Translations under genes and position numbers: made by a program | Assembly (NCBI RefSeq): GCF_018837975.1 | Contig: NZ_JAGSOY010000003.1 | Location: forward strand, 62,001-126,000 | DNA from: Zooshikella harenae | Lineage (GTDB): Bacteria; Pseudomonadota; Gammaproteobacteria; Pseudomonadales; Zooshikellaceae | Direction: 5' to 3' | DNA: 64,000 nucleotides | Notes under the pieces: generated by a model | Told to the model about the DNA's origin: nothing | Database searches by the model: none | The model's input: the letters and a program-made list of their open reading frames with translations, nothing else | Shown here: in pieces, positions 17,061-28,928 of the stretch | How positions within the stretch are numbered: the stretch's first letter is position 1 | How the letters are laid out: each line of letters starts with the position of its first letter

Positions 17061-17282
17061 AAAAAGTACCTAAAAGAAGTTGTTTTAACTGATACGTGTC
17101 GAGGCTGACTGCCTTGACTCCCTTTTAGCTTACACTCACTCTGTGGCATTTCACCGCAGTTAGCCATTAATCTCTATGTAAAAAAACAGGTACTATGGTG
17201 CTTGTAGGTGGGGTTTTAAAGGTCATGTAGGTGTATAGGTAACTCCACCTTACGTGTTTAAAATTTCAAGGAACTGAAGATA

Positions 17283-18416
17283 ATGATAATTACAAATCGA
17301 TTATTGGCTATAGATATCTTTCGAGGTTTGGCTGTTGCCTATATGATTTTGGGGAATACACCAGGCAGTTGGGATTATGTTTTTCCAGTATTACAACATG
17401 CCAAATGGCATGGTTGGACCCCCACAGATTTAGTGTTCCCTTTTTTTCTGTTTATTGTGGGGCTGGCAATGGCTTATTCCTTGTCACACTATTCTGATAT
17501 AGATCGAAACAAGAAAATAATTCGTCGTAGTGGCCTGATTTTTTTGTTTGGTTTTATGCTTAATGGTTTTCCCTATACGCTGGAGGCATTTGAGCACTGG
17601 CGAATTTTGGGGGTATTACAGCGTATTGCCATTGTCTATGGTGTCGTTGCTCTGTTGATTAATAACTTAACGCATCGTCAGTTACTTTATTTTATGGTGA
17701 TTAACTGGTTGGTATATTGGGCTGTCTTAGCGTTGGGGGCCTCTGGGAGTGATCCATTTAGTCTGGAACATAATGTGGTTCGCCAATTTGATTTATGGTT
17801 CTTGGGAGCCAACCATGTGTGGCAAGGGCATGGTATACCGTTTGATCCTGAAGGCGTATTAAGCACGTGGCCTGCATTAACAACAACACTGTTGGGGTAT
17901 TGTGCTGGCGTGTGGTTAAAGCAGTTGTTGCCCGCCCAACGCATACCGCACACTTCACAAGCCATTATGAGAGAGACAGGTTTAAAAATGCTGGGTGTTG
18001 GCGGCGCACTTATTCTGGCAGCTTATCTGTTAAGTGCCATGGGGCTACCAATTAATAAATCGCTATGGACGCCAAGCTTTGTGTTATTAAGTGGTGGCTG
18101 GGCGTTTATTATTCTGGGCATACTAATCAATTTATTTCCAATGTCACATACACCAAAAACACTCTCACCTGTGCTGGCTTTTGGCTGCAATCCATTATTG
18201 GCTTATATCATTGCTGACTTATGGGTAAGAATATTGTACTCCGTACACATCACACAGGCCCAGGATCAAACAGCCTATGAGTGGTTATTTAATCAGGTTT
18301 TTATTCACTGGGGAGGACCTTGGTTAGGCTCTTTAAGCTTTGCTGTTACGCATGTGTTAATTATTGGTCTAATTATGTATGGCTTATATCAAAAAAAAGT
18401 CTTGTTTAAAGTTTGA
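17283..18416 (+). CDS. NagX-like membrane acyltransferase (HGSNAT/DUF5009 family)
   Basis: A 377-residue integral membrane protein with about ten hydrophobic helices. The start, LLAIDIFRGLAVAYMILGN, and WHGWTPTDLVFPFFLFIVG are signatures of the heparan-alpha-glucosaminide N-acetyltransferase/NagX family, with the conserved histidine and aspartate in that loop. Homologues move acetyl groups across the cytoplasmic membrane to amino sugars, and bacterial NagX sits with chitin or N-acetylglucosamine genes. Here no nag genes adjoin, although the next gene is a murein endopeptidase, so a role in recycling cell-wall amino sugars is possible but inferred. Confidence 0.85.
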   Translation: MIITNRLLAIDIFRGLAVAYMILGNTPGSWDYVFPVLQHAKWHGWTPTDLVFPFFLFIVGLAMAYSLSHYSDIDRNKKIIRRSGLIFLFGFMLNGFPYTLEAFEHWRILGVLQRIAIVYGVVALLINNLTHRQLLYFMVINWLVYWAVLALGASGSDPFSLEHNVVRQFDLWFLGANHVWQGHGIPFDPEGVLSTWPALTTTLLGYCAGVWLKQLLPAQRIPHTSQAIMRETGLKMLGVGGALILAAYLLSAMGLPINKSLWTPSFVLLSGGWAFIILGILINLFPMSHTPKTLSPVLAFGCNPLLAYIIADLWVRILYSVHITQAQDQTAYEWLFNQVFIHWGGPWLGSLSFAVTHVLIIGLIMYGLYQKKVLFKV

Positions 18417-18525
18417 TTAGGCAACACATTCAGCCAGTATTTGCCATACTTGTGAATAGGGTTTGTGTGTTCTCAGTGGATTACACCGTATCATTGAGTC
18501 TCTGTTTTTATATCGTGAGTGTATT

Positions 18526-19446
18526 ATGTTGGTTAAGTCGTTTGGTATACCTTCAATACTGTTGTCATGTAGCCTATTTGCAATATCTGCTTTTGCTGCC
18601 AGCAAGCCTTCAGCCCCCTGGCTTTCATTAACGGTTCCCAATACGGGTAAATCGATGGCGATTGGTTCTTATGCCGCAGGTTGTCTCGCGGGAGGTGAAT
18701 CACTACCACCCAATGGTAAAGGGTTTCAGGTAATGCGTTTATCTCGAGCGCGTTTCTATGGTCATCCTGAACTCATTGGTTATATTAACGATTTGGGAGG
18801 GAAGATTGCGGATAGACAGTTAGGCACGTTACTCGTAGGGGACTTGGCGATGGCCAGAGGGGGTCCCATGGAGGGTGGACATCGAAGCCATCAAAATGGA
18901 TTGGATGCTGATATTTGGTTTACGTTGGATAAGAAGTATCGGTTAGACCTGTACCAGCGTGAAGCGTTGAGTGCTTTTTCAGTGATTGCAAAGAAACGCT
19001 ATACACTGGATACGTCGCGTTGGACCCCCAAACATGATTCTGCATTACAGTTAGCCGCTCAAGATGGTCGGGTAAATCGTATTTTTGTCACACCGCTAAT
19101 TAAAAAGCGTTTGTGCAGTTTTAGAAAAACAAAGCAGGATGATATCTGGCTACGAAAAATACGCCCTTGGTGGGGGCATGATGATCATTTCCATGTCCGT
19201 TTGAACTGCCCTAAAGAAAGCCCTTTTTGTCGACCGCAAAAAGCTATTCCAGCAGGTAATGGCTGTGATAAAAAGTCACTCAAGTGGTGGTTGACTGTGA
19301 CTGCTCAGCAACATGCAAAAGCACAAAAGGCTAAGGTGGTCACTAAGAAAAAAACAAAAAAAGCTGGAAAACCATTTTGGCAAAAAGTTAAATTGCCAAA
19401 GATGTGTCACAAAGTTTTTGCGGATAAGGCACGGTATTTAAATTGA
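18526..19446 (+). CDS. mepA: Penicillin-insensitive murein endopeptidase
   Basis: ATG 18526 gives a 306-residue protein with a clean signal peptide (LLSCSLFAISAFAASK); an upstream in-frame start at 18463 has no support. It is a periplasmic LAS-family metallopeptidase that cuts the D-alanyl-meso-diaminopimelate crosslinks of peptidoglycan. The zinc site is visible as GGHRSHQNGLDADIW and, later, WWGHDDHFHVRLNCP, and the conserved cysteines (CLAGG, CSF, C of LNCP, CRP, NGC) match E. coli MepA. A lysine-rich insertion precedes the C-terminus. It follows the NagX-like gene by 109 bp; coexpression is possible. Confidence 0.93.
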   Translation: MLVKSFGIPSILLSCSLFAISAFAASKPSAPWLSLTVPNTGKSMAIGSYAAGCLAGGESLPPNGKGFQVMRLSRARFYGHPELIGYINDLGGKIADRQLGTLLVGDLAMARGGPMEGGHRSHQNGLDADIWFTLDKKYRLDLYQREALSAFSVIAKKRYTLDTSRWTPKHDSALQLAAQDGRVNRIFVTPLIKKRLCSFRKTKQDDIWLRKIRPWWGHDDHFHVRLNCPKESPFCRPQKAIPAGNGCDKKSLKWWLTVTAQQHAKAQKAKVVTKKKTKKAGKPFWQKVKLPKMCHKVFADKARYLN

Positions 19447-19462
19447 TTGTTTGTTTGAGAAC

Positions 19463-19493
19463 AAAAAGCTCATATTCATTATGGGCTTTTTTT
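19463..19493 (+). terminator. Intrinsic terminator of mepA
   Basis: AAAAAGCTCATA and TATGGGCTTTTTTT form an imperfect stem around TTCAT, ending in seven Ts, 17 bp after the mepA stop. Confidence 0.8.
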
Positions 19494-19550
19494 AATGCTG
19501 AAAAAATAAGTAGCTAAAGAAGAGGCCGATATGGCTGTAATTGCTACACA

Positions 19551-19574
19551 AAAAAATGCCCGTAAAAACGGGCA
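19551..19574 (-). terminator. Intrinsic terminator on the minus strand
   Basis: TGCCCGT/ACGGGCA stem with a four-base loop (19557-19574), followed on the minus strand by six Ts (19556-19551). It lies about 290 bp beyond the M20 peptidase stop. The stretch between, 19575-19862, holds no gene I can see. Confidence 0.75.
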
Positions 19575-19862
19575 AAATGCATTAGGGAAAAGAAGATTTA
19601 CAAGCCGAAATAGCCCTGCAATGAGCTAATTCGAGTTTCATTATAAATTTTCTGTCAAATTTTTAAATGGCTATTGTGATACTAATTTGCAACTTTAGTG
19701 TTAAAAATGTTAACCAACTGTTGTTGCCTGTTACGATATACATGTGAAAATGTTCATGTTTTGTTGACATAGCAACAGTTTGTTAACAGTAGTTATTTTA
19801 AATAGTCCCTTTTGGGAAGAGATTTATTGCATCTGGTGTGTATTCGTCAAATGTAATAAATT

Positions 19863-21650
19863 TCACATCTTTGTCGCAGCGTTCTTTTTTGTTAACTGTG
19901 TTGGGTTTTCTTGTGATTGACTATTCAAAATTTTTTCTTTAGCCAGTTCATATAAAATTGTTGTGCTTTGTAAAAGCATTTCTAAAGGAACGGCTTCATT
20001 AATGCCATGATAATTTACGGGTGGTCCTGCAATTCCACCTAACATAGGTCCTGCGGCAATGAGTGGTAAGAAGCCTTTTGCATCGGTACCACCACCAATC
20101 GCGTGAGCAGGACAATCTTCCCCCATCACTTTGCGGTAGGCATTATTAACGAGTTGAAAGTTGGGGCTTTCAGTATCTCGAATATCTGGGGTAACTCTGG
20201 TGCTAGTGTTAAAACTGATTTTGGACCCTAGGTGTTGCTTATTAAACGCTTGTGTAAGTTGAGTAAAAACAGTTTGAAATTGGCTTTTACCTGGTAGTAA
20301 GCCAAATGTTTTACCATCCCAGGGCTTATCCTGATGACCAACAGCATAACGAATATCAACGGCGAGTGTTGCCTTGTTATTCGTTGGCTCTGTTTGCAGT
20401 CGGGTAATCGCGTAGGTGGTTCCTGTGGTAAATATTTTATCTTGCTTTTGAAGTAGGGTGGGGTGGTGCTCGCCAAAGACCTTAGTGCCCCAGGTCCAGG
20501 CCACAAACTGGCTAAGCTGACTTAGGCCATTTTTTTGTAATGTGCCATTATCGGCCAAGTGAGCTAAAAAGTTAGTGATGGATACCAGCGGGTTGGCACC
20601 TTTTTTACGGTTGGCATAGGGCACTGAGCCATGTTGAGCACCAATGACTGAAGTGGTGAGTTTGAGTTGGGTAGAACTGATTCGGGTGACCGTCATGGGT
20701 GCTCGATGGTATTCCGGGTCATCAAATGCATAGTGCTGGTAGTCAGATTGTATCTGGTTAGCAAGATCATCGAGCGCTTTAGGGGCATTACTTTGGAGGA
20801 TTGTAACGGTTTCACTAGGGATCTGGTTGGTTGGGCTGTCTCTTGGTGTATTAATACTGTGTATCCAAATACCTTGCTTAGGTGTCGTGCCTAGCGTGGT
20901 AAAAAACTGGGGACGTTCGATCCCTTTTTCGGCGCGAATACACCATGAGGCGTCAAAGACGATACCCAGGTCAGGTAATGCTTGTGGGTTCTCCGCCAAA
21001 AACTTAGGCGTTGCCATATCTGTTTCTTCTGACGTATCAAACCAGACTTCCAGTGTCATGTTGTTTAAGGTGGCAGGCGTCGCGTCATAATCTTTTGCTA
21101 ATTGCTGCAGAATATTCAGCGTTGCCATTGCCGGGCCTTTGTTATCGACTGCACCACGCCCAACCAGGAAGGGTTGCGAGGTTTGGTGAAGCTCACGTTG
21201 TTCAATTCGAGGTTGAAAGGGTTGCCAATCCATTCCTCCTGGTGCCACGGTATCTAAGTGGGTGATAAAGGATAACTTTTCAGGCCCATTACCCAGTCGA
21301 TAGCCAAATAAACGGTAGGGGTCACCAGGCTGATCTGCACGGCTTTTCTGCCACTCAAAGCCTTGAATTTTCAGGTGCTGTTGTTGTTGGTTAAAACCTT
21401 CAATACGTTGGTCCAGAACGGATTTAATTTTGCTAAAAGACTGTTGAACTTCATGACTGGAACGACCCTCGCTACGATAGCTGGGAATAGCAACCAACGC
21501 ATTGGTATCTTTAATAATCGCTTCGGCCAGAGGGTTTTTTTTGATTGTTTCCGGAAGGATTTGCTGATGTGTAGGATTTTGGCTGCAACCCGCCATAGCG
21601 GCGAGTGTTGTTGCCAAAAATGTAACTTTTAATTGTCGTTTATTGAGCAT
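19863..21650 (-). CDS. M20-family metallopeptidase, lipoprotein
   Basis: A 595-residue zinc peptidase anchored by a lipoprotein signal with lipobox LAAMAGC. The M20 metal and catalytic residues appear in order: THLDTVAPGG, GRGAVDNKGPAMA (bridging aspartate), the SEETDM glutamate pair, and the late AIGGGTDAKGF and HGINEAV histidine. The central dimerisation domain lies between residues 260 and 440. It resembles PepV/Xaa-His dipeptidase-like members with an enlarged lid. It probably hydrolyses di- or tripeptides in the periplasm. The gene is monocistronic, with a terminator at 19551-19574. The specific substrate is not determinable. Confidence 0.88.
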   Translation of the reverse strand: MLNKRQLKVTFLATTLAAMAGCSQNPTHQQILPETIKKNPLAEAIIKDTNALVAIPSYRSEGRSSHEVQQSFSKIKSVLDQRIEGFNQQQQHLKIQGFEWQKSRADQPGDPYRLFGYRLGNGPEKLSFITHLDTVAPGGMDWQPFQPRIEQRELHQTSQPFLVGRGAVDNKGPAMATLNILQQLAKDYDATPATLNNMTLEVWFDTSEETDMATPKFLAENPQALPDLGIVFDASWCIRAEKGIERPQFFTTLGTTPKQGIWIHSINTPRDSPTNQIPSETVTILQSNAPKALDDLANQIQSDYQHYAFDDPEYHRAPMTVTRISSTQLKLTTSVIGAQHGSVPYANRKKGANPLVSITNFLAHLADNGTLQKNGLSQLSQFVAWTWGTKVFGEHHPTLLQKQDKIFTTGTTYAITRLQTEPTNNKATLAVDIRYAVGHQDKPWDGKTFGLLPGKSQFQTVFTQLTQAFNKQHLGSKISFNTSTRVTPDIRDTESPNFQLVNNAYRKVMGEDCPAHAIGGGTDAKGFLPLIAAGPMLGGIAGPPVNYHGINEAVPLEMLLQSTTILYELAKEKILNSQSQENPTQLTKKNAATKM

Positions 21651-21813
21651 TTATGACCATCCATGGATGTGTGTTTATTCTTGTTTAAGAACGACTACAG
21701 TATTTTGTCATCAGTTATAAATAATAAAGTTTACAAAACAAAAAGCGATTAAAATTTCACTTATGGGCACCTCTGGTGAAGCCTTAGAATCATTGACTAA
21801 CAACTTCCAAGTA

Positions 21814-22896
21814 TTACGAGGCGAGTTTATGTGGCTTTATGGGGCAGCTTCGGAACCGTTCTTCAGCCATTTGGTTCGCAACGCGGTTTGTTGAAGCCTG
21901 CTCACTATCCGCACGCTGAAATATTTCCAGCAACGTATCGCCAATCCCTTCCACATGTTGCTTGACTTGGAGTGGGTCATAGCCTGTACGTTCATGGGCC
22001 ACATCGATAATCCCTCCAGCGTTAATCACATAGTCAGGCGCATACAAAATGCCATGATGGCGCAGTTTGTCTCCATGCAGTTCATCTTGTAGCTGGTTAT
22101 TGGCAGCACCTGCAATGACGGAAGCGTTTAATAGTGGGATGGTTCTGTCATTGAGTACGGCACCCAATGCACAGGGGGCAAAGACATCGACGGTTTGACT
22201 GTAAATCGCATCAGGCTCAACAGCAATCGCCTCAAGCTCATCTTGTGCTCGTTCAACTTGTTCTGTCTGTATGTCAGTAACCCAAAGTTTGGCTCCAGCC
22301 TTGTGTAAATGCTCTGCTAGACGATAGCCCACATGTCCAAGGCCTTGAATTGCCACACGAAGCCCTTCCAAGTCTGAGCGGTCAAGGTAGTATTTGGCAC
22401 TAGTACTGAGACCAACAAAAATGCCATAGGCGGTCATGGGGGATGGATCACCACTTTTGATATTGCCTTGTAAGTCTTTTTTGGGAGCAATTCCCACTAC
22501 GTGGTCTGTTGTTTGGGCCATTATTTTTAGATCTTCAACACTGGTACCCGCATCTTCGGCGGTAATGTAACGCCCCCCCAGCCGGTTAATGAACTCAGCC
22601 ATTGCCATGAATAATTCTGGGCTTTTGTCTTGGCGAGGATCACCAATGATGACCGATTTCCCCCCACCCAGAGGTAATCCGGCTAGTGCTGATTTATAGG
22701 TCATACCGCGAGATAAACGAAGTACATCGTAGAGGGCGTCATCATCGGTAGCATACGGCCACATCCGACAGCCACCCAAGGCTGGACCTAATTCTGTATT
22801 GTGAATAGCAATAATCGCTTTCAGCCCTGAAATAGGGTCATGACAAAACAAAACGTTTTCATGTTGATCATATTCGTGGTGAGAAAATATGCTCAT
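21814..22896 (-). CDS. ldh: Leucine/Glu-Phe-Val-type amino acid dehydrogenase
   Basis: ATG 22896 is chosen because GAGAGG stands six bases upstream; an extension to 22977 is AT-rich leader. The 360-residue NAD-dependent enzyme oxidatively deaminates branched-chain amino acids. The catalytic lysine is in [15 protein letters not shown]. The N-terminal domain shows LGGCRMWPY, and the Rossmann motif is [17 protein letters not shown] around residue 180. Length and motifs fit leucine dehydrogenase; valine or phenylalanine preference is possible. It lies 86 bp downstream of the indolepyruvate oxidoreductase gene on the same strand, so the two probably act together in amino-acid breakdown (deamination, then oxidative decarboxylation of 2-oxoacids). 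Confidence 0.9.
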   Translation of the reverse strand: MSIFSHHEYDQHENVLFCHDPISGLKAIIAIHNTELGPALGGCRMWPYATDDDALYDVLRLSRGMTYKSALAGLPLGGGKSVIIGDPRQDKSPELFMAMAEFINRLGGRYITAEDAGTSVEDLKIMAQTTDHVVGIAPKKDLQGNIKSGDPSPMTAYGIFVGLSTSAKYYLDRSDLEGLRVAIQGLGHVGYRLAEHLHKAGAKLWVTDIQTEQVERAQDELEAIAVEPDAIYSQTVDVFAPCALGAVLNDRTIPLLNASVIAGAANNQLQDELHGDKLRHHGILYAPDYVINAGGIIDVAHERTGYDPLQVKQHVEGIGDTLLEIFQRADSEQASTNRVANQMAEERFRSCPIKPHKLAS

Positions 22897-22982
22897 GTTG
22901 ATCCTCTCTTTGTTAGCAATCTCATTTTTTATTGTTTTACTGTGCTGCCTCTTATTTTTGACGTTCGTGACGATCAAATTGT

Positions 22983-25900
22983 TTAAGTTCTGACCTCATA
23001 GTAGTTGATAGCACTTTCTTTATTGGCAGGTGTTTTTGTCGGCATAACAGGCTCTCGGCCTACGTCTAACGAGGGTGGTGCAGTGAATGACTCAAGTAAA
23101 GCCGTTAGTGTTTTGGCTAAGCGTTGATAGTTTGCCATTTTGATATGGCCATACCCTCGGATTTGAGGGATAAGTCCAGCCCATTTAAGTGCAACAGCAT
23201 AGTTTTGTGTGGTGAGATGGGTGATGATTAGGCTGACTGAGTGTTCGAATTGATGAACGAGTTGGCGCTCAAAACGGCGATCGTTAGTCCAGCTAAAGGG
23301 ATCAAAGGGCGTCCCACGAAGATGCTTACCATGCTGAAGCAGTTTAAATGTGGATTTTAGCCAGCCACCATAGGCACGTTTTCGAGGTAAGCCCGTATAA
23401 GGATCACGACGGCTTAAAAAGGGCGGTGCAAGGTTAAATTCAAGGTTGTAGCTTCCTGTGAATTGCTCATCAATGAGTTGTTGGAAGCTTGGCTGACTAA
23501 ACAGACGGGCTACTTCGTACTCATCTTTATAGGCCAGTAGGTGGGCATAGCTTAATGCAACCTGTCGACTCAGTTGATCACCACTGTTAAGGGCTTGCTC
23601 ACGCTGTTGCACTCGACGCACAAGCTGCTCAAAACGGTCTGCATAACGTTGATTTTGGTAGGAGGTCAGTCGCTTTCGCTGCTCAGCAATAATTGTGTCT
23701 AGGTCACTGATCAGTTGAATAGGCGTAGTTTCTTGCTGGGGATCATTTGCATGCGAGAGATGTTTCATGACCTCTTCAGGTTGATGGGCATAGCGCCTAC
23801 CCCAGGAAAATGCCTGTTGATTAAGTTCAACCGCAACACCATTTAACGCAATGGCTTTGCTTATGGCATCTGCAGAGACGGGCAGTAAGCCATGTTGGTA
23901 AGCAACACCCACCATAAATAAATTGGATGCGATGGCATCACCTAACAAGTTGTTGGCAACGGTGTGCACATCCATTGCCCATTGCTGGTCAGCTGCTAAA
24001 GCTTGCTGGACAATATTAAGCATTTCAGTGGCGGGCAAGCTGAAGTCTGCATCACGGGTGAATGCAGCAGGCATAGTCAAATAGTTGTTGATAATACCCG
24101 CAGTGTTAGCGTTGAGTTTCTCTAATACGTCCTGTTGAGCAGCAACCATGAGGTCGCAGGCAAGTAATAAGTCTGTGCTTTTGGTGGGGGTACGAACACT
24201 GTTGATTTGACTCTGCTGGGGAGCAATACGGATATGGCTGGTGACACCACCATATTTTTGTGCGAGTCCTGTTTGATCAAGCACAGAGAAGCCTTTACCT
24301 TCGAGGTGAGCCGCCATACCCAGTAAGGCGCCGATAGTGACAACGCCCGTTCCGCCAATACCCGTCACCAGAATGTTATAAGGCCGGTCCAGTGGTTGCG
24401 TTGTTGGTTCTGGTAACGGTGTGGTCCAATCTGTGCTGATTTGCTGCCCTTTACGCAATTGTCCGCCTTTTACAGTAACGAAGCTTGGGCAGAACCCTTG
24501 GTTGCAACTGTAGTCTTTATTACAACTAGACTGGTCGATAGTGCGCTTACGGCCTAGAGTCGTCATTTTAGGTTGTATGGATAAACAACCACTTTGTTGA
24601 CCACAATCACCACAGCCTTCACAGACTTCAGGGTGAATAATCAGTCGTTTGATGGGGTCAGGAAAAGCATTTCGTTTTCTTCGACGACGCTTTTCTGCGG
24701 CACAGGTCTGGGCATAGATTAAAATGGTTGTGCCTTCAGTTTCTCTCAGTACCTTTTGTACATGATCCAGCGTATCACGGCTGAATACCTCAACCCCCTG
24801 AGCAAAGTCTTTAGGGTTTTGGTAGGCTTCAGGTGTATCAGTGACCACCACCGTTTTAGTGACGCCCTCGGCTGCCACTTGCTGGGTGATTTGACCAACA
24901 CTGAGGGGGCCGTCAACAGGCTGTCCACCAGTCATGGCAACGGCATCGTTATAAAGAATTTTGTAGGTGATGTTGACGTTTGCTGCTACCGCTGCACGAA
25001 TAGCCAGAATACCTGAATGATAATAAGTGCCATCGCCCAGGTTCTGGAAAATATGTGAAGTCTTGGTAAAGGGCGCCTGGCCTATCCAAGTAACGCCTTC
25101 ACCTCCCATTTGAGTGAAGGTGTCAGTGTTGCGGTCCATCCAGGTCACCATATAGTGACAGCCGATTCCGCCTGTGGCACGGCTACCTTCAGGGACTTTG
25201 GTTGACGTATTGTGCGGACAACCAGAACAGTAATGAGGGGCTCTTTGCACTGTTGGTGTGGCAATATCGTTGTCTGGTGTTTGCTTGAGATACTCTAATC
25301 GGCGTTTAAGTGCACTATGGTAGGGTAAACATGTGATGAATGACTCGCCTAATGCTTGAGCTATCAAGCCGGCGCTTAACTCAAGCTTACTCGTTAAGCC
25401 TGTATGTTGACTAAGAGGGGACGACTTCCCGAAAATTTGGGGGCGCTGTGAATCGGGGAGATGATAAAGCAGTTGTCGAAGCTGATCTTCAAGTAAGGGG
25501 CGCTTTTCTTCAACAACCCAAAGGGTTGGGTACTGTTTAGCAAACTCAGTTATTCGGGTGGGTTCCAGCGGCCAGACTAGACCTGCTTTGTAAATACCTA
25601 TACCTGCCGCAGCGGCTTCTTGTTGACTAATCCCCAGAAGTTCTAGCGCTTGTAAAGTGTCGTAGTAGCTTTTTCCTGAAGTGATCATTCCCAGGGTGGG
25701 GGTGTGCGTAGGCTGGAGTTTTACTTGGTCAAGCTGATGGTGGTACACAAAGGCATGGATAGCTGGGAGCTTGAAGTCATGAAGACGTGCTTCTTGCTGT
25801 GCGGGTGGGTCAGGCCAGCGAATATTAAGCCCAGCTTCAGGCAGCATAAAATCGGGCGGAGGGCTGAGGTCAAGGGGTTGGCTATCAATATTAACCGCCA

Positions 25901-26528
25901 TGGTTGAATCCATGATATCGGCTAACGCTTTCACGCCAACCCAGCAGCCACTAAACCGGGAAAGGCCATAGCCAAATAGCCCGTAATCAATCAGCTCTTG
26001 CAAGTTACCAGGGTAGAGCACAGGAATCATGGCGTCAGCAAAGGCATAGTCACTTTGATGAGGCAGTGTTGAAGACTTGCAGGCGTGGTCATCACCCGCC
26101 AGGGCCAAAACACCACCAAAGCGGGAGGAGCCTGCTGCATTGGCATGCTTGAATACATCGCCTGTGCGGTCAACGCCTGGGCCTTTGCCATACCACAAGC
26201 CAAAAACACCCTGGTACTGTGCTTCTGGAAATAAGCCTACCTGTTGACTACCCCAAACGGCTGTGGCACCTAAATCTTCATTGATACCTGGTTGGAAGCG
26301 GATATGGTGTGCATTGAGGTGCTGTTTGGCTTGCCAGAATGTTTTATCCAGTCCTCCTAGGGGGGAGCCACGATAACCCGAAATAAAGCCTGCTGTATGT
26401 AAGCCACGAATTTGGTCATGTTGTTGCTGTAGCATTAACAACCGAGTTACAGCTTGTGCGCCATTGACATGGATCTTGCCCGAGGTACGAGTATATTTAT
26501 CGTCGAGATTGACGTCAGCTAAGTTCAT
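22983..26528 (-). CDS. Indolepyruvate:ferredoxin oxidoreductase, fused alpha-beta form
   Basis: ATG 26528 has GAGGAG seven bases upstream; the 1181-residue product is the fused type of 2-oxoacid:ferredoxin oxidoreductase common in Proteobacteria. In order: an N-terminal pyrimidine-binding/transketolase-like region ([15 protein letters not shown]), the TPP-binding part ([25 protein letters not shown]), a ferredoxin-like cysteine cluster [13 protein letters not shown], and the gamma-type domain ([19 protein letters not shown]). It oxidatively decarboxylates aryl or branched 2-oxoacids to acyl-CoA, passing electrons to ferredoxin. Leucine dehydrogenase lies directly downstream and could supply its substrate. 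The cysteine region should bind a [4Fe-4S] cluster. The large size is normal for fused members. Confidence 0.93.
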   Translation of the reverse strand: MNLADVNLDDKYTRTSGKIHVNGAQAVTRLLMLQQQHDQIRGLHTAGFISGYRGSPLGGLDKTFWQAKQHLNAHHIRFQPGINEDLGATAVWGSQQVGLFPEAQYQGVFGLWYGKGPGVDRTGDVFKHANAAGSSRFGGVLALAGDDHACKSSTLPHQSDYAFADAMIPVLYPGNLQELIDYGLFGYGLSRFSGCWVGVKALADIMDSTMAVNIDSQPLDLSPPPDFMLPEAGLNIRWPDPPAQQEARLHDFKLPAIHAFVYHHQLDQVKLQPTHTPTLGMITSGKSYYDTLQALELLGISQQEAAAAGIGIYKAGLVWPLEPTRITEFAKQYPTLWVVEEKRPLLEDQLRQLLYHLPDSQRPQIFGKSSPLSQHTGLTSKLELSAGLIAQALGESFITCLPYHSALKRRLEYLKQTPDNDIATPTVQRAPHYCSGCPHNTSTKVPEGSRATGGIGCHYMVTWMDRNTDTFTQMGGEGVTWIGQAPFTKTSHIFQNLGDGTYYHSGILAIRAAVAANVNITYKILYNDAVAMTGGQPVDGPLSVGQITQQVAAEGVTKTVVVTDTPEAYQNPKDFAQGVEVFSRDTLDHVQKVLRETEGTTILIYAQTCAAEKRRRRKRNAFPDPIKRLIIHPEVCEGCGDCGQQSGCLSIQPKMTTLGRKRTIDQSSCNKDYSCNQGFCPSFVTVKGGQLRKGQQISTDWTTPLPEPTTQPLDRPYNILVTGIGGTGVVTIGALLGMAAHLEGKGFSVLDQTGLAQKYGGVTSHIRIAPQQSQINSVRTPTKSTDLLLACDLMVAAQQDVLEKLNANTAGIINNYLTMPAAFTRDADFSLPATEMLNIVQQALAADQQWAMDVHTVANNLLGDAIASNLFMVGVAYQHGLLPVSADAISKAIALNGVAVELNQQAFSWGRRYAHQPEEVMKHLSHANDPQQETTPIQLISDLDTIIAEQRKRLTSYQNQRYADRFEQLVRRVQQREQALNSGDQLSRQVALSYAHLLAYKDEYEVARLFSQPSFQQLIDEQFTGSYNLEFNLAPPFLSRRDPYTGLPRKRAYGGWLKSTFKLLQHGKHLRGTPFDPFSWTNDRRFERQLVHQFEHSVSLIITHLTTQNYAVALKWAGLIPQIRGYGHIKMANYQRLAKTLTALLESFTAPPSLDVGREPVMPTKTPANKESAINYYEVRT

Positions 26529-27314
26529 AAACTTGCTCCTCATCCCCCTATGCAGAGGGGTGTATAGGCCATCCGTTGACCTTGATGTTTTATTATTTTT
26601 AAAAGCTGGGTGCTTAAAATATGAGTTAATCTAGGCGTTGGGTGTCACCTAAATTTCATTAAGCACGCGCTCTATTTGCCTCATTGGTGTAAACCATGAA
26701 GATGCTATGAGGTGCGGTAAAGGTGGGGAGGGGGAGGATTAGCGTTATTCGTTGAGCGGGGGTTAAGGTTATGACCAAGGCATATAAGTAAGAGGTATTT
26801 AAGGGAGGGGAGTAGTCGAGTCATTTTGCTTTTCTCCTCTTGCAGGATCACTGCAATTTGGTGTCTGTTTTGTTGTTATTGTTAGTACTGATTGCTTTGT
26901 CTGCTTAGCGTAAAGTGACATCTGCTGAAAACAGATGTGCTTTCCTTTTGGCTGCTGCAAGTGTGGTTGCAAGCTCACTTCATTGTGAAAAGCAGCATGT
27001 TATTTTTCTATCCAGTGTGAAACACAGCATGGGTAATGCAGTGCTTTTTGGCTCCTTGTGGGAGCGCTACACACAATTTACTTTGTCGTATTGTTGCGTG
27101 CTAAGCTCTAGCAAAGCAAGGCTTGAATAGTTTGTCAATAAAACTTCATTTGTAGTGCTTTGCAAGTTTGAATACTCAGTTTTATTTGATAGGGATGTAA
27201 CCTTGGCGTAACAGTCGTATTTTGTTTTTCTGTTAATGACTGGTTTTAACCAGGCCAGTTTTCGTATAATCCCACTCTTTTAGACACCCAACTGATTAGG
27301 TAATCAAAGAATCT
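26529..27314. other. Intergenic region before gltX, with hairpins and a promoter
   Basis: No supported gene in 786 bp. Seen: ACATCTG/CAGATGT around CTGAAAA near 26920-26940, GGCTCC-TTGT-GGGAGC near 27048-27065, and, next to gltX, TATAAT at 27265-27270 with CTGGTT-TT-AACCAG at 27240-27253 overlapping its -35 zone, a possible operator. The region is richer in G on the plus strand around 26700-26820. Confidence 0.5.
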
Positions 27315-28826
27315 ATGACTGTCCGTACGCGAATAGCTCCATCACCCACAGGTGATCCTCATGTGGGTACGGCCTATATTGCTCTATTTAACTACTGTTT
27401 TGCTCGTCAACATGGTGGTCAGTTTATCCTTCGTATTGAAGATACTGATCAAGCGCGTAGTACGCCTGAATCGGAACGGATGATTTTGGAATCACTGCGT
27501 TGGTTAGGGCTGCAGTGGGATGAAGGGCCTGATGTGGCAGGTGGTGCTGGACCTTATCGCCAAAGTGAGCGGATGGCTATTTATGGTAAATACGCTGAGC
27601 AACTGGTTGCTGATGGTCATGCCTTCTACTGTTTTGCTACCGCAGAAGAGCTGGATGAGATGCGTCAACAGCAGATCGAGCGTGGTGAAACGCCTAAGTA
27701 TGATGGGCGTGGGTTAAAGCTCTCAAAAGAGGAGGTTGAGCAACGGCTGGCAGCGGGTGAACCCTATGTTATTCGTATGAAGATACCTGAAGAGGGTGTC
27801 TGCCATGTGCCTGATATGCTGCGTGATCCAATTGAAATTAATTGGAGTCAGGTTGATATGCAGGTCCTGTTGAAAGCTGATGGTATGCCAACCTACCATT
27901 TAGCCAATGTCGTTGATGACCACTTGATGGGAATAACCCATGTTATTCGGGGTGAAGAGTGGATTAACTCAGCGCCTAAGCATATTTTGTTATACAAGTA
28001 TTTTGGCTGGGACATGCCGGTCTTGTGCCATATGCCTTTGCTGCGCAACCCAGATAAAAGCAAGTTGAGTAAGCGGAAAAACCCAACCTGTATCACCTAT
28101 TACCAGCGTATGGGCTTTTTACCTGAAGCATTGCTTAACTACTTAGGTCGTATGGGATGGTCAATGCCTGATGAACGGGAAAAGTTTTCGCTTGATGAAA
28201 TGATTGAGCACTTTGATATTACACGGGTATCACTGGGTGGACCGATTTTCGATCAAGAAAAACTAAGCTGGTTGAATGGCCAATGGTTGCGTGAACTTTC
28301 AGTTGAAGATTTTGCAAAAAGTATGCAGGCGTGGGCCGTTAATGCAGACTATATGATGCAGATTGCTCCACTGTTGCAAACTCGCGTGGAGCGTTTATCT
28401 GATGCGGCTTCGCTGGGAAGTTTCTTTTTTGCAGGATTACTTGATATCCAGGCAGAGCAGTTTAACCATAACAAGTTAGATGAAGAGGCGATCAAACGCG
28501 TTGTGCAGTTTGCCCTCTGGCGTTTAGAAACTGTGCGTCAATGGGAAAAAGATACACTATTTGCTGAAGTTAAAGCCTTGAGTAAGGCTATGGACGTTAA
28601 GCTAAAAGACTTTTTGTTCCCACTATTTGTGGCAGTGACAGGCTCACCTTCATCTGTTTCAGTCTTTGATGCAATGGCAATTTTAGGCGCTGATATAACC
28701 CGTGCCAGACTGCGCCATGCTATCACAGTGCTGGGTGGCCTTTCCAAGAAAGTCGGTAAGCGTTGGGAAAAAGAGTTTCAGCAACTGATAGCTAATATGT
28801 TGGAAGAAACATCCGCAGCAGAGTAA
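27315..28826 (+). CDS. gltX: Glutamate--tRNA ligase
   Basis: A 503-residue class I aminoacyl-tRNA synthetase that charges tRNA-Glu in the cytosol. The ATP-binding HIGH-type motif is [15 protein letters not shown] at residues 9-23, the glutamate-binding part [18 protein letters not shown] follows, and the KMSKS-type loop is SKLSKRKNP near residue 255. The C-terminal helical anticodon-binding cage is present and complete. ATG 27315 follows a TATAAT promoter by about 45 bp. Three tRNA-Glu genes lie within 1.1 kb downstream, so the enzyme and much of its substrate are encoded together, although a MITE and no clear shared promoter separate them. Confidence 0.96.
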   Translation: MTVRTRIAPSPTGDPHVGTAYIALFNYCFARQHGGQFILRIEDTDQARSTPESERMILESLRWLGLQWDEGPDVAGGAGPYRQSERMAIYGKYAEQLVADGHAFYCFATAEELDEMRQQQIERGETPKYDGRGLKLSKEEVEQRLAAGEPYVIRMKIPEEGVCHVPDMLRDPIEINWSQVDMQVLLKADGMPTYHLANVVDDHLMGITHVIRGEEWINSAPKHILLYKYFGWDMPVLCHMPLLRNPDKSKLSKRKNPTCITYYQRMGFLPEALLNYLGRMGWSMPDEREKFSLDEMIEHFDITRVSLGGPIFDQEKLSWLNGQWLRELSVEDFAKSMQAWAVNADYMMQIAPLLQTRVERLSDAASLGSFFFAGLLDIQAEQFNHNKLDEEAIKRVVQFALWRLETVRQWEKDTLFAEVKALSKAMDVKLKDFLFPLFVAVTGSPSSVSVFDAMAILGADITRARLRHAITVLGGLSKKVGKRWEKEFQQLIANMLEETSAAE

Positions 28827-28928
28827 TTTATACTTGTTAACGATAAACAGGGTAAGTGCTTTTTGAAGAGCTTACCTTGCTTTAAACACAAGTGATTGCA
28901 AACGTATATTCCAAAAAATACAGTAATA

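Noticed and set aside
26915-27130. 71-residue plus-strand open frame before gltX
   Set aside because: It spans several hairpins, has a weak start and a skewed composition; better read as non-coding leader.
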